Assembly (NCBI RefSeq): GCF_028826105.1
Contig: NZ_JAQGPL010000001.1
Location: 1,452,501-1,516,500 of the forward strand
Source of the DNA: Paenibacillus humicola
Lineage (GTDB): Bacteria > Bacillota > Bacilli > Paenibacillales > Paenibacillaceae
DNA length: 64,000 nucleotides
Direction of reading: 5' to 3'
Position numbers and translations under genes: made by a program. Numbering within the stretch: position 1 is the stretch's first letter; each line of letters starts with the position of its first letter. The notes beneath the pieces were generated by a model. That model was not told the origin of the DNA, did not search any database, and saw only the letters and a list, made by a program, of their open reading frames with translations. Shown piece by piece: positions 9,242 to 18,223 of the stretch.

Positions 9242-9592
9242 CGTGCATCTTCCTTTACTTTATTTTTTTAAGTACAACGTTCATTATGCACGCAGCAATC
9301 CAAATAGGGAAGTATGCACTTTTTTGTTACCCGGTTACTTCAAAGTTCCCTTTAGCATCCTTGCCTACAGGCATACGGCCGTTTCGACGGAGGCTTCACG
9401 CCCCGACCGGCCCGGACAGGCCGCCGGACATTGTTAATTCTGTATAAATAAAAATGAGTCCTGTTCATATGCCGGTCCCCTGCCGAACGGATAAGATTAG
9501 AAGTCAGAACGACCGAACGATTTCCCCGTCCATCTCTTCTTGAATGCGTTTTCAATGTAAAAGAAGCAAATTCCTGAAAAGGAATGATACAT
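9242..9592. promoter_or_regulatory. Intergenic region with candidate HxlR operator upstream of azoR
   Basis: The inverted repeat TACTT-N9-AAGTA at 9256-9274 lies directly before the azoR ribosome site on the minus strand. A second, reversed pair (AAGTA ... TACTT) lies near 9311-9345. The rest, up to the Cache/AraC gene, shows nothing I can assign. Confidence 0.45.
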
Positions 9593-11752
9593 TTGAACAA
9601 AACGTGGCTCCGCAGGATGATATGGTCGTATATCCCGATCTTCTTCATCATTTTCTCCTTCCTGTTTTTTATGTTCTTTCAGACGCTCGTGGAGCAGAAC
9701 AACCGGAATACCCGCCAGTCCAGCCGCGTCTTTGCCGGGCAGCTGCTGCAGTCGCTGGACGTCTCGCTCAAATCCGCCGACCACTTGATTTTGAACGAAA
9801 TTCTGAATAACCGGCAGCTGCTCGATTTTTTCGACGAGACGGACAGCCGCGACGTTTTTCTGAACTACCAGGTCATCAAACGATTGACGGAGCTTCGGCA
9901 GGAAATTCCGCTCATTGACTCGTTCTATCTGGTCCGTTACGGCGACCGTTCCGTCTTTAACGGCAATGTGATCAAGCATATGGAAGAGTTCGAGGATGAT
10001 CCGTTTATCCGCCGGGCGGAAACGAGCGGCGCGAATTCCCCCTGGAGCGACGTCCGGGCGTACCGGGAATATGCTTACCAGAACAAAAAGGAAGTCGTCA
10101 GCATCGTTCATTCCGTCCCGCTCGGCCAGGATACGAAAGGACTGTTCGTCGTCAACATCAGCGTCGATTCGCTGCGCGATTTGATCCTGTCCATGTACGA
10201 CGACAAAACGGCGTTCGTTAATGTCTACGACCGCAGCGGCCATCCGCTGTTCACCCGCGACCCGGCTGCGGGCAAAAAGGAGGTGCTCACGAGCCAGACG
10301 TCGCCTTATACCGGCTGGAGAATCGAAATCGGCGTGCCGAACGGCCGGATCGTCGGTGCCATCTCCGTTTTATCGGGCGTCTGGCCGATTTTGGGCATCC
10401 TTGTGTTTCTCGGCGGCGTCGCGTCCATCGTGTATATCACCCGGAAAAATTATAAGCCGCTTGAGGATGTCGTTCTCCGTCTGAACGACAAGCTGTTTCA
10501 TGACAAGCCCGCGCTGGGCCGGGTGGCGGCCGACGAATTCGCGTTTATCGAATCGGCGATCGAACATTTCGCGGCGTACCGGGAGAAAAGCTTCTTCAGC
10601 GAGCTGCTCCGCAGCGATCCGGCAGCCGGGGCGGACGCGGATCGGCGGATCTTTCCCGCCCACAGCGGCGTGAAGGCGCTGATCATTGAAATTGACCGTC
10701 CGGCGTTTATCCGGTTTTCGCCCCGCGACCGGGAGCTGTTCAAATTCGTGCTGGCCAGCGTCGCCAGCGAGATGATCCGGGAACATGCGTCCATTCCCGT
10801 CTGGCTGGAATGGACATCGCCGCTGCAATTGACGGCCATCGCCTTCATGAGCGAGACGGCCCCCGATCTTGAAGCGGTCTGCTGTCAATATGCGGCCTGG
10901 GTGGACCGCAACCTTGCGTTTACGGTCACGGTGGGCATCGGAGAGACGGCGAATTCGCCGCAAGGGGCGGCGGCGTCATATAAGGAAGCACAGGAGGCGC
11001 TGACGTTCAAAGCGGCGCTGGGCGGCAACCGGGTCATCACCTTTGGCGAGACCCGGACGATCGGTCACGGCGAATCGGGCACCCATCTGAGAAGCGTGCA
11101 TAAGCTCGCCCAGCAGTTCAGGCTTCGCGACGGCGGCTGGCACGAAAGCTTCGAAGCTTTATTCGCGGGCATCCGGGACAGCCGGCTTTCCAAAAACGAA
11201 ATTGCCCGGCTGATCCATTATTTGATCGCCCATCTGGATCTTCAATTGTCGCAAATGGCCAAAAGCGACTACGAGAGCTGGACGGCGCATGCGCTGCCGG
11301 CTTTAAAGCGGAGGGCGGAGGAGTTCGATACGCTCGAGCAATTGCAGGCGGGCTTCCGGTCCGTTCTGGAGGATCAGGCGGGCCGTTTGGCCGAGCTGCG
11401 GGAAGACCGGCCGTATCACCGGCTGATGAAGGACGTCAGGGCGTATATCGAGCGGGAATACGCGAATCCCGGGCTGTCGCTCGATTTTCTCAGCGAGCGG
11501 TTTTCCGTCGGAGCGAAATATTTGAGCCAGCTGTTTAAAGAGGAGACCGGCGAGAATTTTCTCGATTTTTTGGCGAGCGTCCGGATCCGGCATGCAAAGG
11601 AGCGGCTGCTTGCGGAGCCCGTGTCGATTCAGCAGATCGGCGAAAGCGTCGGCTACGTCAATGCGGCGACGTTCAGACGGGTGTTTCGCAAGGTGACCGG
11701 CGAATCGCCCGTCGATTTCCGCAAGCGCCACGAGATCGGGGAGACCGGATAG
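9593..11752 (+). CDS. Membrane-bound AraC regulator with extracellular Cache-like sensor
   Basis: About 719 residues. Membrane helix 1 (~8-28), an extracellular sensor domain (~30-255) of dCache type, helix 2 (VWPILGILVFLGGVASIVYI), a middle domain resembling a degenerate GGDEF (TVTVGIGETANSPQGA), and a C-terminal AraC double HTH (LSLDFLSERFSVGAKYLSQL; VSIQQIGESVGYVNAATFRR). TTG 9593 is preferred over ATG 9584, because AAAAGGA at 9577-9583 touches the ATG but is 9 nt from the TTG. Such one-protein sensors usually control neighbouring sugar importers, here the solute-binding gene that follows. Confidence 0.9.
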   Translation: MNKTWLRRMIWSYIPIFFIIFSFLFFMFFQTLVEQNNRNTRQSSRVFAGQLLQSLDVSLKSADHLILNEILNNRQLLDFFDETDSRDVFLNYQVIKRLTELRQEIPLIDSFYLVRYGDRSVFNGNVIKHMEEFEDDPFIRRAETSGANSPWSDVRAYREYAYQNKKEVVSIVHSVPLGQDTKGLFVVNISVDSLRDLILSMYDDKTAFVNVYDRSGHPLFTRDPAAGKKEVLTSQTSPYTGWRIEIGVPNGRIVGAISVLSGVWPILGILVFLGGVASIVYITRKNYKPLEDVVLRLNDKLFHDKPALGRVAADEFAFIESAIEHFAAYREKSFFSELLRSDPAAGADADRRIFPAHSGVKALIIEIDRPAFIRFSPRDRELFKFVLASVASEMIREHASIPVWLEWTSPLQLTAIAFMSETAPDLEAVCCQYAAWVDRNLAFTVTVGIGETANSPQGAAASYKEAQEALTFKAALGGNRVITFGETRTIGHGESGTHLRSVHKLAQQFRLRDGGWHESFEALFAGIRDSRLSKNEIARLIHYLIAHLDLQLSQMAKSDYESWTAHALPALKRRAEEFDTLEQLQAGFRSVLEDQAGRLAELREDRPYHRLMKDVRAYIEREYANPGLSLDFLSERFSVGAKYLSQLFKEETGENFLDFLASVRIRHAKERLLAEPVSIQQIGESVGYVNAATFRRVFRKVTGESPVDFRKRHEIGETG

Positions 11753-11755
11753 ACC

Positions 11756-11835
11756 GCTTTCGAAGCGAGTTTTGCTGACGCAAAACTTAAGCATATGCTT
11801 TCGGAGCGAGTTTTGCTGACGCAAAACTTTGAGGA
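11756..11835 (+). repeat. Intergenic repeat array I (41-bp period), running into a ribosome site
   Basis: Two copies of a unit of the form GCTTTCGAAGCGAG-TTTTGCTGACGCAAAACTT start 41 bp apart (11756 and 11797). Each holds AGTTTTGC-TGAC-GCAAAACT, an 8-bp perfect stem. The last copy ends CAAAACTTT and joins GAGGAG, the ribosome site of the solute-binding gene. Shorter relatives of the arrays at 21713 and 27238. Confidence 0.85.
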
Positions 11836-11844
11836 GTGAGCCTT

Positions 11845-13506
11845 TTGAAACCAATACAATTATGGACCATAGGCGTCGTTCTGGCCGCTGCGCTGCTGAC
11901 GGCAGCGGGATTTCTGGCGTTACGGCCGCAGCCGGGAGGGGGATGGGCGGCGCTAGGTCCGGCGGCTCCGCAGGACGTTTCGCTGCTTGCCGGCAAACGA
12001 ACGGTGCTGCCGGTCTTCGTTTCGCCGCCGGTTGAAATGGAGGATGTGGCATCGAACTGGTTTACCGGCTACGTGGAACGGAAGCTGAACCTGAAATTCG
12101 AGTTCGACATTGCGAGCCTTTCCGCGCTGAAGGAACGGAAGCAGATGATGTTCGCGAGCGACGATTATCCGGCGGTGCTCCTGAGCGGCGATCTGAGCCC
12201 CGACGAACAAATCCGGTACGGGATGCAGGGCAAGCTCCGGCCGCTGGAGGACCTGATCGAACGCGACGGCGGTCAAATCGGGCGGCTGTTCGAGCAGCAC
12301 CCCGAGCTTCGGCGCGCGATCACGGCGCCGGACGGCCACATTTATTCCCTCCCGTCGGTGAACGAATGCTTCCACTGCTGGTATGCCCAGAAGCTGTGGA
12401 TCAATGCGGCGTGGCTGAAGAAGCTGCATCTGGACCCTCCGCGGACGACCGAACAATTTTACCGGGTTTTGAAGGCGTTCAAGACGATGGATCCGAACGG
12501 AAACGGGGCTGCCGACGAAATTCCGCTGACCGGGGCAACCGATGCGTGGCACAGCAAAATTACCGGCTTTCTGATGAGCGCGTTCATTTATAACACGGAC
12601 GACTCGTATTTTGCCGTTCAGAACGGCCGGGTCCGTCTGGCGGCGAATCAGCCCGAATGGAGAGAGGGGCTTGCCTATATCCATAAGCTGTACCTCGAAG
12701 GGCTGATCGACCCGTCCGCCTTCACTCAGACGCTGAGCGGATTGATTCAGCTGGCGAACAATAAGGACGCGAACGTCCTGGGGAGCGCGACGATGGGGCA
12801 TATCCGGATGGCATTCAGCGGCGAGGACGACGAGCGGAACAAGGACTACGTCACGATTCCGCCGTTAATCGGCCCGCACGGTTATCAGGCGGCCGGCTAT
12901 TTCAGAGGGGTCGGAAACGGCCAGTTCGCCATCACGGACAAAGCGACGGAGGCCGAAGCGGCTGCAGCCATCCGTCTGGCGGACTTCCTGTATACGGAGG
13001 ACGCGGCGATCCGCAATGAGTTCGGGCCGGAAAATCTGTGGTGGCGACGAGGCGGCCCGGGGGAAGTCGACGAGCACGGCCGGCCGGCGAAATACAAGCT
13101 GCTGCCCGGTTATTGGGGCCAGTGGACGCAAAACCAGAGCTGGAGCCAGATGGGCATCCTTTACCGCGACCGGGATTTGCGGGAATCTTGGGCGGTGCCG
13201 GAAGATCTCTATTCTCAGGAGGGCTACGAGCACCGTCTGTATCTCGAAACCGAGAAGAATTATATGGGCAAGGAGCCGAAGGAGGTGCTTCCCGCCGATC
13301 TTTACGTCGATCCCGCCGATGCATCGGAGGCTGCCCGGCTCCGGGTGCAGATCAATGACTACATTGAATCGAACATGGTGCAGTTCATTACCGGAGCCAA
13401 GTCGATCGATCGGGATTGGGATGCTTACGCTGCCGGATTCCGGGGGCTCAAGCTGGACCGGTACATCGCGATTTATCAGAAGGCGTATGACCGTTACCGG
13501 ACCTAG
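11845..13506 (+). CDS. Lpl-type extracellular solute-binding protein without a lipobox
   Basis: Substrate-binding component of an oligosaccharide importer of the LplA type, about 553 residues. It is clearly paralogous to the protein at 16352 (shared CFHCWYAQ/SQKLWI, KAFKT.DPNGNG, LAANQPEWR, MVQFITGAK). Unlike that protein, the N-terminus MKPIQLWTIGVVLAAALLTA has no lipobox Cys, so it is probably held by an uncleaved helix or released. TTG 11845 is chosen: GAGGAG at 11831-11836 is 8 nt away, whereas GTG 11836 overlaps it. No permease follows directly; a terminator does. Confidence 0.88.
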   Translation: MKPIQLWTIGVVLAAALLTAAGFLALRPQPGGGWAALGPAAPQDVSLLAGKRTVLPVFVSPPVEMEDVASNWFTGYVERKLNLKFEFDIASLSALKERKQMMFASDDYPAVLLSGDLSPDEQIRYGMQGKLRPLEDLIERDGGQIGRLFEQHPELRRAITAPDGHIYSLPSVNECFHCWYAQKLWINAAWLKKLHLDPPRTTEQFYRVLKAFKTMDPNGNGAADEIPLTGATDAWHSKITGFLMSAFIYNTDDSYFAVQNGRVRLAANQPEWREGLAYIHKLYLEGLIDPSAFTQTLSGLIQLANNKDANVLGSATMGHIRMAFSGEDDERNKDYVTIPPLIGPHGYQAAGYFRGVGNGQFAITDKATEAEAAAAIRLADFLYTEDAAIRNEFGPENLWWRRGGPGEVDEHGRPAKYKLLPGYWGQWTQNQSWSQMGILYRDRDLRESWAVPEDLYSQEGYEHRLYLETEKNYMGKEPKEVLPADLYVDPADASEAARLRVQINDYIESNMVQFITGAKSIDRDWDAYAAGFRGLKLDRYIAIYQKAYDRYRT

Positions 13507-13515
13507 CCGAGCAAC

Positions 13516-13564
13516 GAACAAACAAAAACGACCCGTGTTGCGTACGGGTCGTTTTTGTTTGTTC
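13516..13564 (+). terminator. Strong bidirectional terminator
   Basis: Perfect 21-bp stem, arms 13516-13536 and 13544-13564 (core AACGACCCGT / ACGGGTCGTT), with A and T tracts in the arms. It separates the solute-binding gene from the convergent YjcZ genes. Confidence 0.88.
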
Positions 13565-13659
13565 GAAATCAAGTTCTTTTGCGCCGAAATCCATTCATGG
13601 GAGGATTTAAGAATTTTCGGTGCAGCCGCAATACGGTTGTCGTATTAACGGTTGTCGTA

Positions 13660-13770
13660 TTAATAGAAACCTTTCATGCAGCCGCAAAGAACGATAACGA
13701 GCAAAATGAAAAGGACCAGGATCGACCCCGTGCTGGTGAAAGCTCCTCCAACGTTACCCGACAATGACAT
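13660..13770 (-). CDS. YjcZ-family sporulation protein, copy 1
   Basis: A 36-residue single-helix protein: MSLSGNVGGAFTSTG, a hydrophobic run ILVLFILLVIVL, then CGCMKGFY. This matches the short YjcZ/YqfX-like sporulation membrane proteins of Bacillus and Paenibacillus. AGGAGG precedes the ATG. A CATAGCTTA element upstream fits the -10 of SigK-type promoters. The gene is a tandem paralogue of 13935. A short direct repeat, ACGGTTGTCGTATTA twice, lies at its 3' end near 13634-13662. Its role in the spore is unknown. Confidence 0.8.
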   Translation of the reverse strand: MSLSGNVGGAFTSTGSILVLFILLVIVLCGCMKGFY

Positions 13771-13798
13771 GCACCTCCTGACGTCATGGATCTTTTTA

Positions 13799-13807
13799 TA
13801 AGCTATG
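13799..13807 (-). promoter_or_regulatory. SigK-like -10 element for YjcZ copy 1
   Basis: CATAGCTTA on the minus strand fits CATANNNTA, the mother-cell SigK -10 consensus, about 30 bp before the start codon. The -35 element is not clear. The same element recurs upstream of copy 2. Confidence 0.5.
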
Positions 13808-13934
13808 TGCGGACGCGCGGGATGGATTGGGTATCTGTCCCCGAGACACCTGTTATTGGGCGTTTCTGCAGCACGGAACCCGGTTCCAACGCAATTCGCC
13901 GATTAATTCCGATGCCTCGCAGCCGCTTCGTCCT

Positions 13935-14039
13935 TTAATAAAAGCCTTTCATGCAGCTGCAAAGAACGATGACCAATAAGATAAAGAGTACCAGGATTAC
14001 ACCTGAGCTTGTAAATGCTCCTCCAACGTATCCGGACAT
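13935..14039 (-). CDS. YjcZ-family sporulation protein, copy 2
   Basis: A 34-residue protein, MSGYVGGAFTSSG, hydrophobic VILVLFILLVIVL, then CSCMKGFY. It is the near-twin of the protein at 13660. The second of two close ATGs is chosen (cat at 14037-14039), because it is 10 nt from AGGAGG and in the frame that encodes the YjcZ pattern; the first ATG is 3 nt away and out of frame. The upstream regions of the two copies are also alike, so the unit of duplication is about 275 bp, gene plus promoter. Confidence 0.8.
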   Translation of the reverse strand: MSGYVGGAFTSSGVILVLFILLVIVLCSCMKGFY

Positions 14040-14073
14040 TCGACATGCACCTCCTAACGTCATGGATCTTTTA

Positions 14074-14082
14074 TAACCTATG
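14074..14082 (-). promoter_or_regulatory. SigK-like -10 element for YjcZ copy 2
   Basis: CATAGGTTA on the minus strand, fitting CATANNNTA and at the same distance from its gene as in copy 1. The rest of the 14040-14392 interval must also hold the promoter of the permease operon; I see no convincing -35/-10 pair there. Confidence 0.5.
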
Positions 14083-14392
14083 TGCTGACGCGCAGAATGA
14101 CTGGGTTTTTGTCCCCGGGATAGAAATTCAGGTTCAATCGCCCAACCGTTTTACCGGTTTTGAAAAGCGCCTTTTTAAGCCATGGCAGGCCGTTCGAACA
14201 GGCGGACGGGCGGCGGAATTTTGTGCGCCGGCGGAAAAGTGAGCGATGCGGGCGGCGGACGAAAACGGATCGTTCCCGGAAAATTGAGCGGCCGCCGGAA
14301 TACTGTCCGTTGACCCGCCTGCCGGAGGTCCGCTATCGTAATGCCGAATCCGCTGCGCCACCACAATTTGGAAAGGATGTGAAACGGTCACG

Positions 14393-15364
14393 ATGGAATC
14401 GACGGGCATGCTGGAAAGCGGGAAGCTGAATCGCAGGGCGAAAATCAAACCGCTGCCGCTTCGAGGCCCCGCGCGGAAAATGAAGCGCCACTGGCAGCTG
14501 TATTTGCTTGTTCTGCTGCCGCTTGCGTACATCGTCATATTCAAGTACGTGCCGATGTACGGCGCGCAGATCGCGTTTCGCGATTTCAGCCCGATCAAAG
14601 GATTTTCCGGCAGCGACTGGGTCGGGATGAAAAACTTCGCCGACTTCGTCCAGACGCCGAACTTCTGGCTGCTCATCAAAAACACGCTGCTGATCAGCCT
14701 GTATTCGCTCGCGATCGGGTTTCCGGCGCCGATCGTGCTCGCGCTCGCCCTGAACGAGGTGCGAAGCGCGAGATTCAAGAAAACGGTGCAAATGGTGACG
14801 TTCGCACCGTATTTCATATCGACCGTCGTCATGGTGTCGATGATTATTCTGTTCCTCTCTCCGCGGCTCGGCTTTATCGATTTGATCGTCCGGAGCCTCG
14901 GCATGGAGTCGATTAACTTCATGGGCGTCCCGCACTATTTTCGCAGCATCTTCGTTTGGTCCAATGTCTGGCAGGGCATCGGCTACGGCGCGGTCATCTA
15001 CCTGGCGGCGCTCGCCGGCGTAAATCCGGATTTGTACGAAGCGGCCAAGGTGGACGGCGCTTCCCGGTTTCAGAAGGTGCTCCATATCGACATACCGGGC
15101 ATCATGCCGGCGGCGACGATCCTGCTTATCCTGAACATCGGGCAAATGATGAACGTCGGCTTCGAGAAAATTTACTTGATGCAAAATCCGCTCAATACGA
15201 GCACGTCCGAGGTCATTTCCACCTATGTATACAAAATCGGCCTCTTGGGCGCGAATTTCAGCTTCTCGGCCGCCGTCGATCTGTTCAACTCGGTCATCAA
15301 TCTCACGCTGCTGCTGACGGTGAATTATATCGCGAGACGCGTCTCGGAGAACAGTCTATGGTGA
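14393..15364 (+). CDS. LplB-type ABC sugar permease
   Basis: Inner-membrane permease of an oligosaccharide importer, 323 residues with six helices. The N-terminal block IVIFKYVPMYGAQIAFRDF is typical of the LplB subfamily, and the EAA loop EAAKVDGASRFQKVLHIDIPG contacts the ATPase. The ribosome site is modest (GAAAGGA, 15 nt before ATG). It is followed after 18 bp by a second permease and then a lipid-anchored binding protein. No ATPase gene is nearby, as is common for this class, which shares an MsmX-like ATPase encoded elsewhere. Confidence 0.93.
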   Translation: MESTGMLESGKLNRRAKIKPLPLRGPARKMKRHWQLYLLVLLPLAYIVIFKYVPMYGAQIAFRDFSPIKGFSGSDWVGMKNFADFVQTPNFWLLIKNTLLISLYSLAIGFPAPIVLALALNEVRSARFKKTVQMVTFAPYFISTVVMVSMIILFLSPRLGFIDLIVRSLGMESINFMGVPHYFRSIFVWSNVWQGIGYGAVIYLAALAGVNPDLYEAAKVDGASRFQKVLHIDIPGIMPAATILLILNIGQMMNVGFEKIYLMQNPLNTSTSEVISTYVYKIGLLGANFSFSAAVDLFNSVINLTLLLTVNYIARRVSENSLW

Positions 15365-15382
15365 CGGAAAGGAGGGAATCGG

Positions 15383-16282
15383 GTGTTTAGAGCGTCAGCG
15401 ATCAAAGAACCGCCGGGCGACCGGGTCTTCCTGCTGTTGGTGTATGCCTTCCTGACGATCGTGCTGCTCAGCGTCCTGTATCCGCTTGTCTATATTTTAA
15501 GCTCGTCGTTCAGCTCGCCGCAGGCCGTCATCAGCGGCCGGGTATGGCTGCTTCCGGTGGAGCCGAGCCTGGCCGGCTACAAGGCGATTTTTGACAATCC
15601 GCAGGTAGTGACGGGCTATGCCAATTCGATCTTTTATACGTTTTTCGGCGTGCTGATCAATGTGTGCCTGACCGTCATGCTCGCCTATCCGCTGTCCAAA
15701 AGCACCTTTTACGGCCGCAGTCTGATCATGGTGATCCTCGTCATTACGATGATGTTCAGCGGAGGGCTTATTCCCACTTACCTGACGGTCAAAAAGCTGG
15801 GCCTGATCGACACGAGGTGGGCGATGATGCTGCCGGTCGCGCTTGCGGTGTGGCAGGTCATTATCGCCCGTACCTTCTTCCAGTCGAACATCCCGAAAGA
15901 GCTCGGGGAAGCGGCGGAGCTCGACGGCTGCAGCGACCTCGGCTTCCTGTGGAGGGTCGTGCTTCCGCTGTCCAAGCCGATTCTGGCGGTGCTTGTCCTG
16001 ATGTATGCGGTCGGTCACTGGAACGCGTATTTCGATGCGCTCATCTACCTGAAGTCGCCGGACCTGTTTCCGCTGCAGATCATTTTGCGCAACATTCTGA
16101 TCCTGAATTCGATCGACGCAAGCATGATGGTGGACGCGAACAAAATGGCGGCGATGCAGGGGCTCCGGGACCTGCTCAAATTTTCGCTCATCGTCGTGGC
16201 CACGGTGCCGGTGCTGGCGATTTACCCGTTCGTGCAAAAATATTTCGTCCAGGGCATCATGATCGGCTCGCTGAAAGGCTGA
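15383..16282 (+). CDS. LplC/YtcP-type ABC sugar permease
   Basis: Second permease of the same importer, 299 residues. It has the family features YPLVYILSSSFSSPQAVISG after the first helix and the EAA loop EAAELDGCSDLGFLWRVVLP, and it ends in VQGIMIGSLKG, typical of LplC/YtcP proteins. Starts at GTG 15383, 5-6 nt after GGAGGGA. It pairs with the permease at 14393 to form the heterodimeric channel. The solute-binding gene at 16352 follows within 70 bp. Confidence 0.93.
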   Translation: MFRASAIKEPPGDRVFLLLVYAFLTIVLLSVLYPLVYILSSSFSSPQAVISGRVWLLPVEPSLAGYKAIFDNPQVVTGYANSIFYTFFGVLINVCLTVMLAYPLSKSTFYGRSLIMVILVITMMFSGGLIPTYLTVKKLGLIDTRWAMMLPVALAVWQVIIARTFFQSNIPKELGEAAELDGCSDLGFLWRVVLPLSKPILAVLVLMYAVGHWNAYFDALIYLKSPDLFPLQIILRNILILNSIDASMMVDANKMAAMQGLRDLLKFSLIVVATVPVLAIYPFVQKYFVQGIMIGSLKG

Positions 16283-16351
16283 CCGGCAATGGCAAACGGC
16301 AGGCAGAACGGCAATCCGATTCGATCGATTCATACCAAGGAGGAGTCCGAT

Positions 16352-18010
16352 GTGAGAAAACAATTCCGCTGGGCCGCATTCGCTTTCATCCTGGCGCTCG
16401 TGCTGGCGGCAACCGCCTGCAGCGGGGGAGGCGGGGGCGGCAGCGAAGAAGGAACGGGAGCGAATGCCGGTGAGCAGGCCGGGGATCAGCCCGTTACACT
16501 CCCGACGTTCCTGTCGCTGTCGCCGCGTATCGAGGACATTAATACGAATGCGGTGACGCAGTACGTCGAGAAGAAGCTGAACATCAAATTCAAGTTTGAC
16601 GCCGCTCCGTCGGCCAATGCGGACGATAAGAAAAAGCTGATGATGGCGAGCGGCGACTACCCGGCGGTCTTCCTGTCCGGCAATTTCACGCAGGCCGAGC
16701 AAATCGACTACGGCAGGCAGGGCATACTTATTCCGCTGAACGACCTGATCGACAAATACGGCACCGAAATCAAGAAAGCGTTTGCCGAAGATGCCGATCT
16801 GAAGGCGGCGATCACCGCACCGGACGGCAATATTTACGCGCTGCCGCATATTAACGACTGCTTCCACTGCTGGTATTCGCAGAAGCTGTGGATCGACAAG
16901 GAATGGCTGAAAAAGCTGAACCTCGAAGTGCCGACGACGACCGAAGAGTATTACAACGTGCTGAAAGCGTTCAAGACGCAGGATCCGAACGGCAACGGCA
17001 ATCCGGACGAAATTCCGCTGAACGGCGCGTTCAACGGCTGGCACAGCCTGCCTTCCAACTTCCTGATGAACTCGTTCATCTACGACAACGACGAGGACTT
17101 CTTCTTCATGAAGGACGGCAAGGTGCAGCTCGCCGCCAATCAGCCGGAATGGCGTCAGGGACTGGAATACATTAACAAACTATACAGCGAAGGGCTGATC
17201 GACAAAGAGGCGTTCACGCAGACGCCCGACCAGATGGCGCAGCTCGGCAACAAGTCGGGCGATAACGTCTCGGGCAGCGTGAGCGCCGGGCATATCGGCA
17301 TGTACTTCAGTCTGGCGGATGGGCAGAACAGACATAAGGAATACATCACCGTACCGCCTCTTAAGGGCCCTGAGGGCGTCGCGTATGCGGGATATTACAA
17401 GGCATACGGCAACGGGCAGTTCGCCATTTCGAACAAGGCGACCGAGGAGGAGCAAATCGCCGCGATCAAAATGGCCGACTATATGTACTCCGAGGAGTTC
17501 GCCATTATCAACGAATACGGGCTGGAAGGAAAATATTGGGAGAAAGCCAAGCCGGGACAAAAGGACGTGCACGGCAATCCGGCCAAATACAGCATCAAGC
17601 CCGAATACTGGAACATCGGCTCGACTCTGAACGATACGTGGGACCAAATGGGGATTACGCGCAGAACCCGGGCGATCCGCGAATCGTGGGCGGTACCCGA
17701 CGACCCGCTCACGCAGGTCGGCTACGAATACCGGCTCTATCTCGAGACGGCCAAAAACTACGAGAACCGGCAGCCGGCGGAGACGTTCCCGCTCACCATA
17801 TTCATGGAAGCCGGCGATGCGAAAGAAGCGAACCAGCTCCGCACGCAGATCAACGACTACGTGCGCTCGAACATGGCGCAGTTCATTACCGGCGCGAAGA
17901 AGCTGACTGATTCGGAGTGGAACAATTACGTGAAAGGCTTCGACGGCCTGAATCTCTCCCGCTACCTCGGAATATATCAGAAGGCGTACGACAACCAGAA
18001 AAAGCCATAA
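16352..18010 (+). CDS. Lpl-type solute-binding lipoprotein
   Basis: Binding protein of the importer encoded just upstream, about 552 residues. GTG 16352 is the start: AAGGAGGAG is 6 nt before it, and translation from it gives MRKQFRWAAFAFILALVLAA followed by TACSGG, a signal peptide with a lipobox (LAATAC). An upstream in-frame ATG at 16289 would bury the signal peptide. The glycine-rich linker after the Cys is typical. A paralogue lies at 11845. Substrate unknown, probably an oligosaccharide of plant cell wall origin given the GH neighbours. Confidence 0.92.
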   Translation: MRKQFRWAAFAFILALVLAATACSGGGGGGSEEGTGANAGEQAGDQPVTLPTFLSLSPRIEDINTNAVTQYVEKKLNIKFKFDAAPSANADDKKKLMMASGDYPAVFLSGNFTQAEQIDYGRQGILIPLNDLIDKYGTEIKKAFAEDADLKAAITAPDGNIYALPHINDCFHCWYSQKLWIDKEWLKKLNLEVPTTTEEYYNVLKAFKTQDPNGNGNPDEIPLNGAFNGWHSLPSNFLMNSFIYDNDEDFFFMKDGKVQLAANQPEWRQGLEYINKLYSEGLIDKEAFTQTPDQMAQLGNKSGDNVSGSVSAGHIGMYFSLADGQNRHKEYITVPPLKGPEGVAYAGYYKAYGNGQFAISNKATEEEQIAAIKMADYMYSEEFAIINEYGLEGKYWEKAKPGQKDVHGNPAKYSIKPEYWNIGSTLNDTWDQMGITRRTRAIRESWAVPDDPLTQVGYEYRLYLETAKNYENRQPAETFPLTIFMEAGDAKEANQLRTQINDYVRSNMAQFITGAKKLTDSEWNNYVKGFDGLNLSRYLGIYQKAYDNQKKP

Positions 18011-18085
18011 GCGCCTATTCATGCTTGGGTAGCAAACCTCAATCTTCCATATCAGGTATTTATTTATAGCGAATAACCGTTTTGC

Positions 18086-18108
18086 GGCGGGCTCCGGCCC
18101 GCCTTTTT
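18086..18108 (+). terminator. Terminator after the importer operon
   Basis: GGCGGGC-TCCG-GCCCGCC hairpin followed by TTTTT, 75 bp past the solute-binding gene. Confidence 0.85.
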
Positions 18109-18223
18109 CGCGTTCGGCAGGAATGGAGCCCTGAAGGTGAAATAACTATATAAGACATATGACATCAGCTGAGCAGACCACCGAACCGGGCAAACCATAT
18201 CAATGGATGCGGAGTGAGCAGGT

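Noticed and set aside
15497..17044. Long minus-strand open frame (515 codons) opposite the permease and binding protein genes
   Set aside because: Composition is Arg/His/Asp-rich with no recognisable domain, typical of the antisense of high-G+C coding sequence; it overlaps two clear genes.
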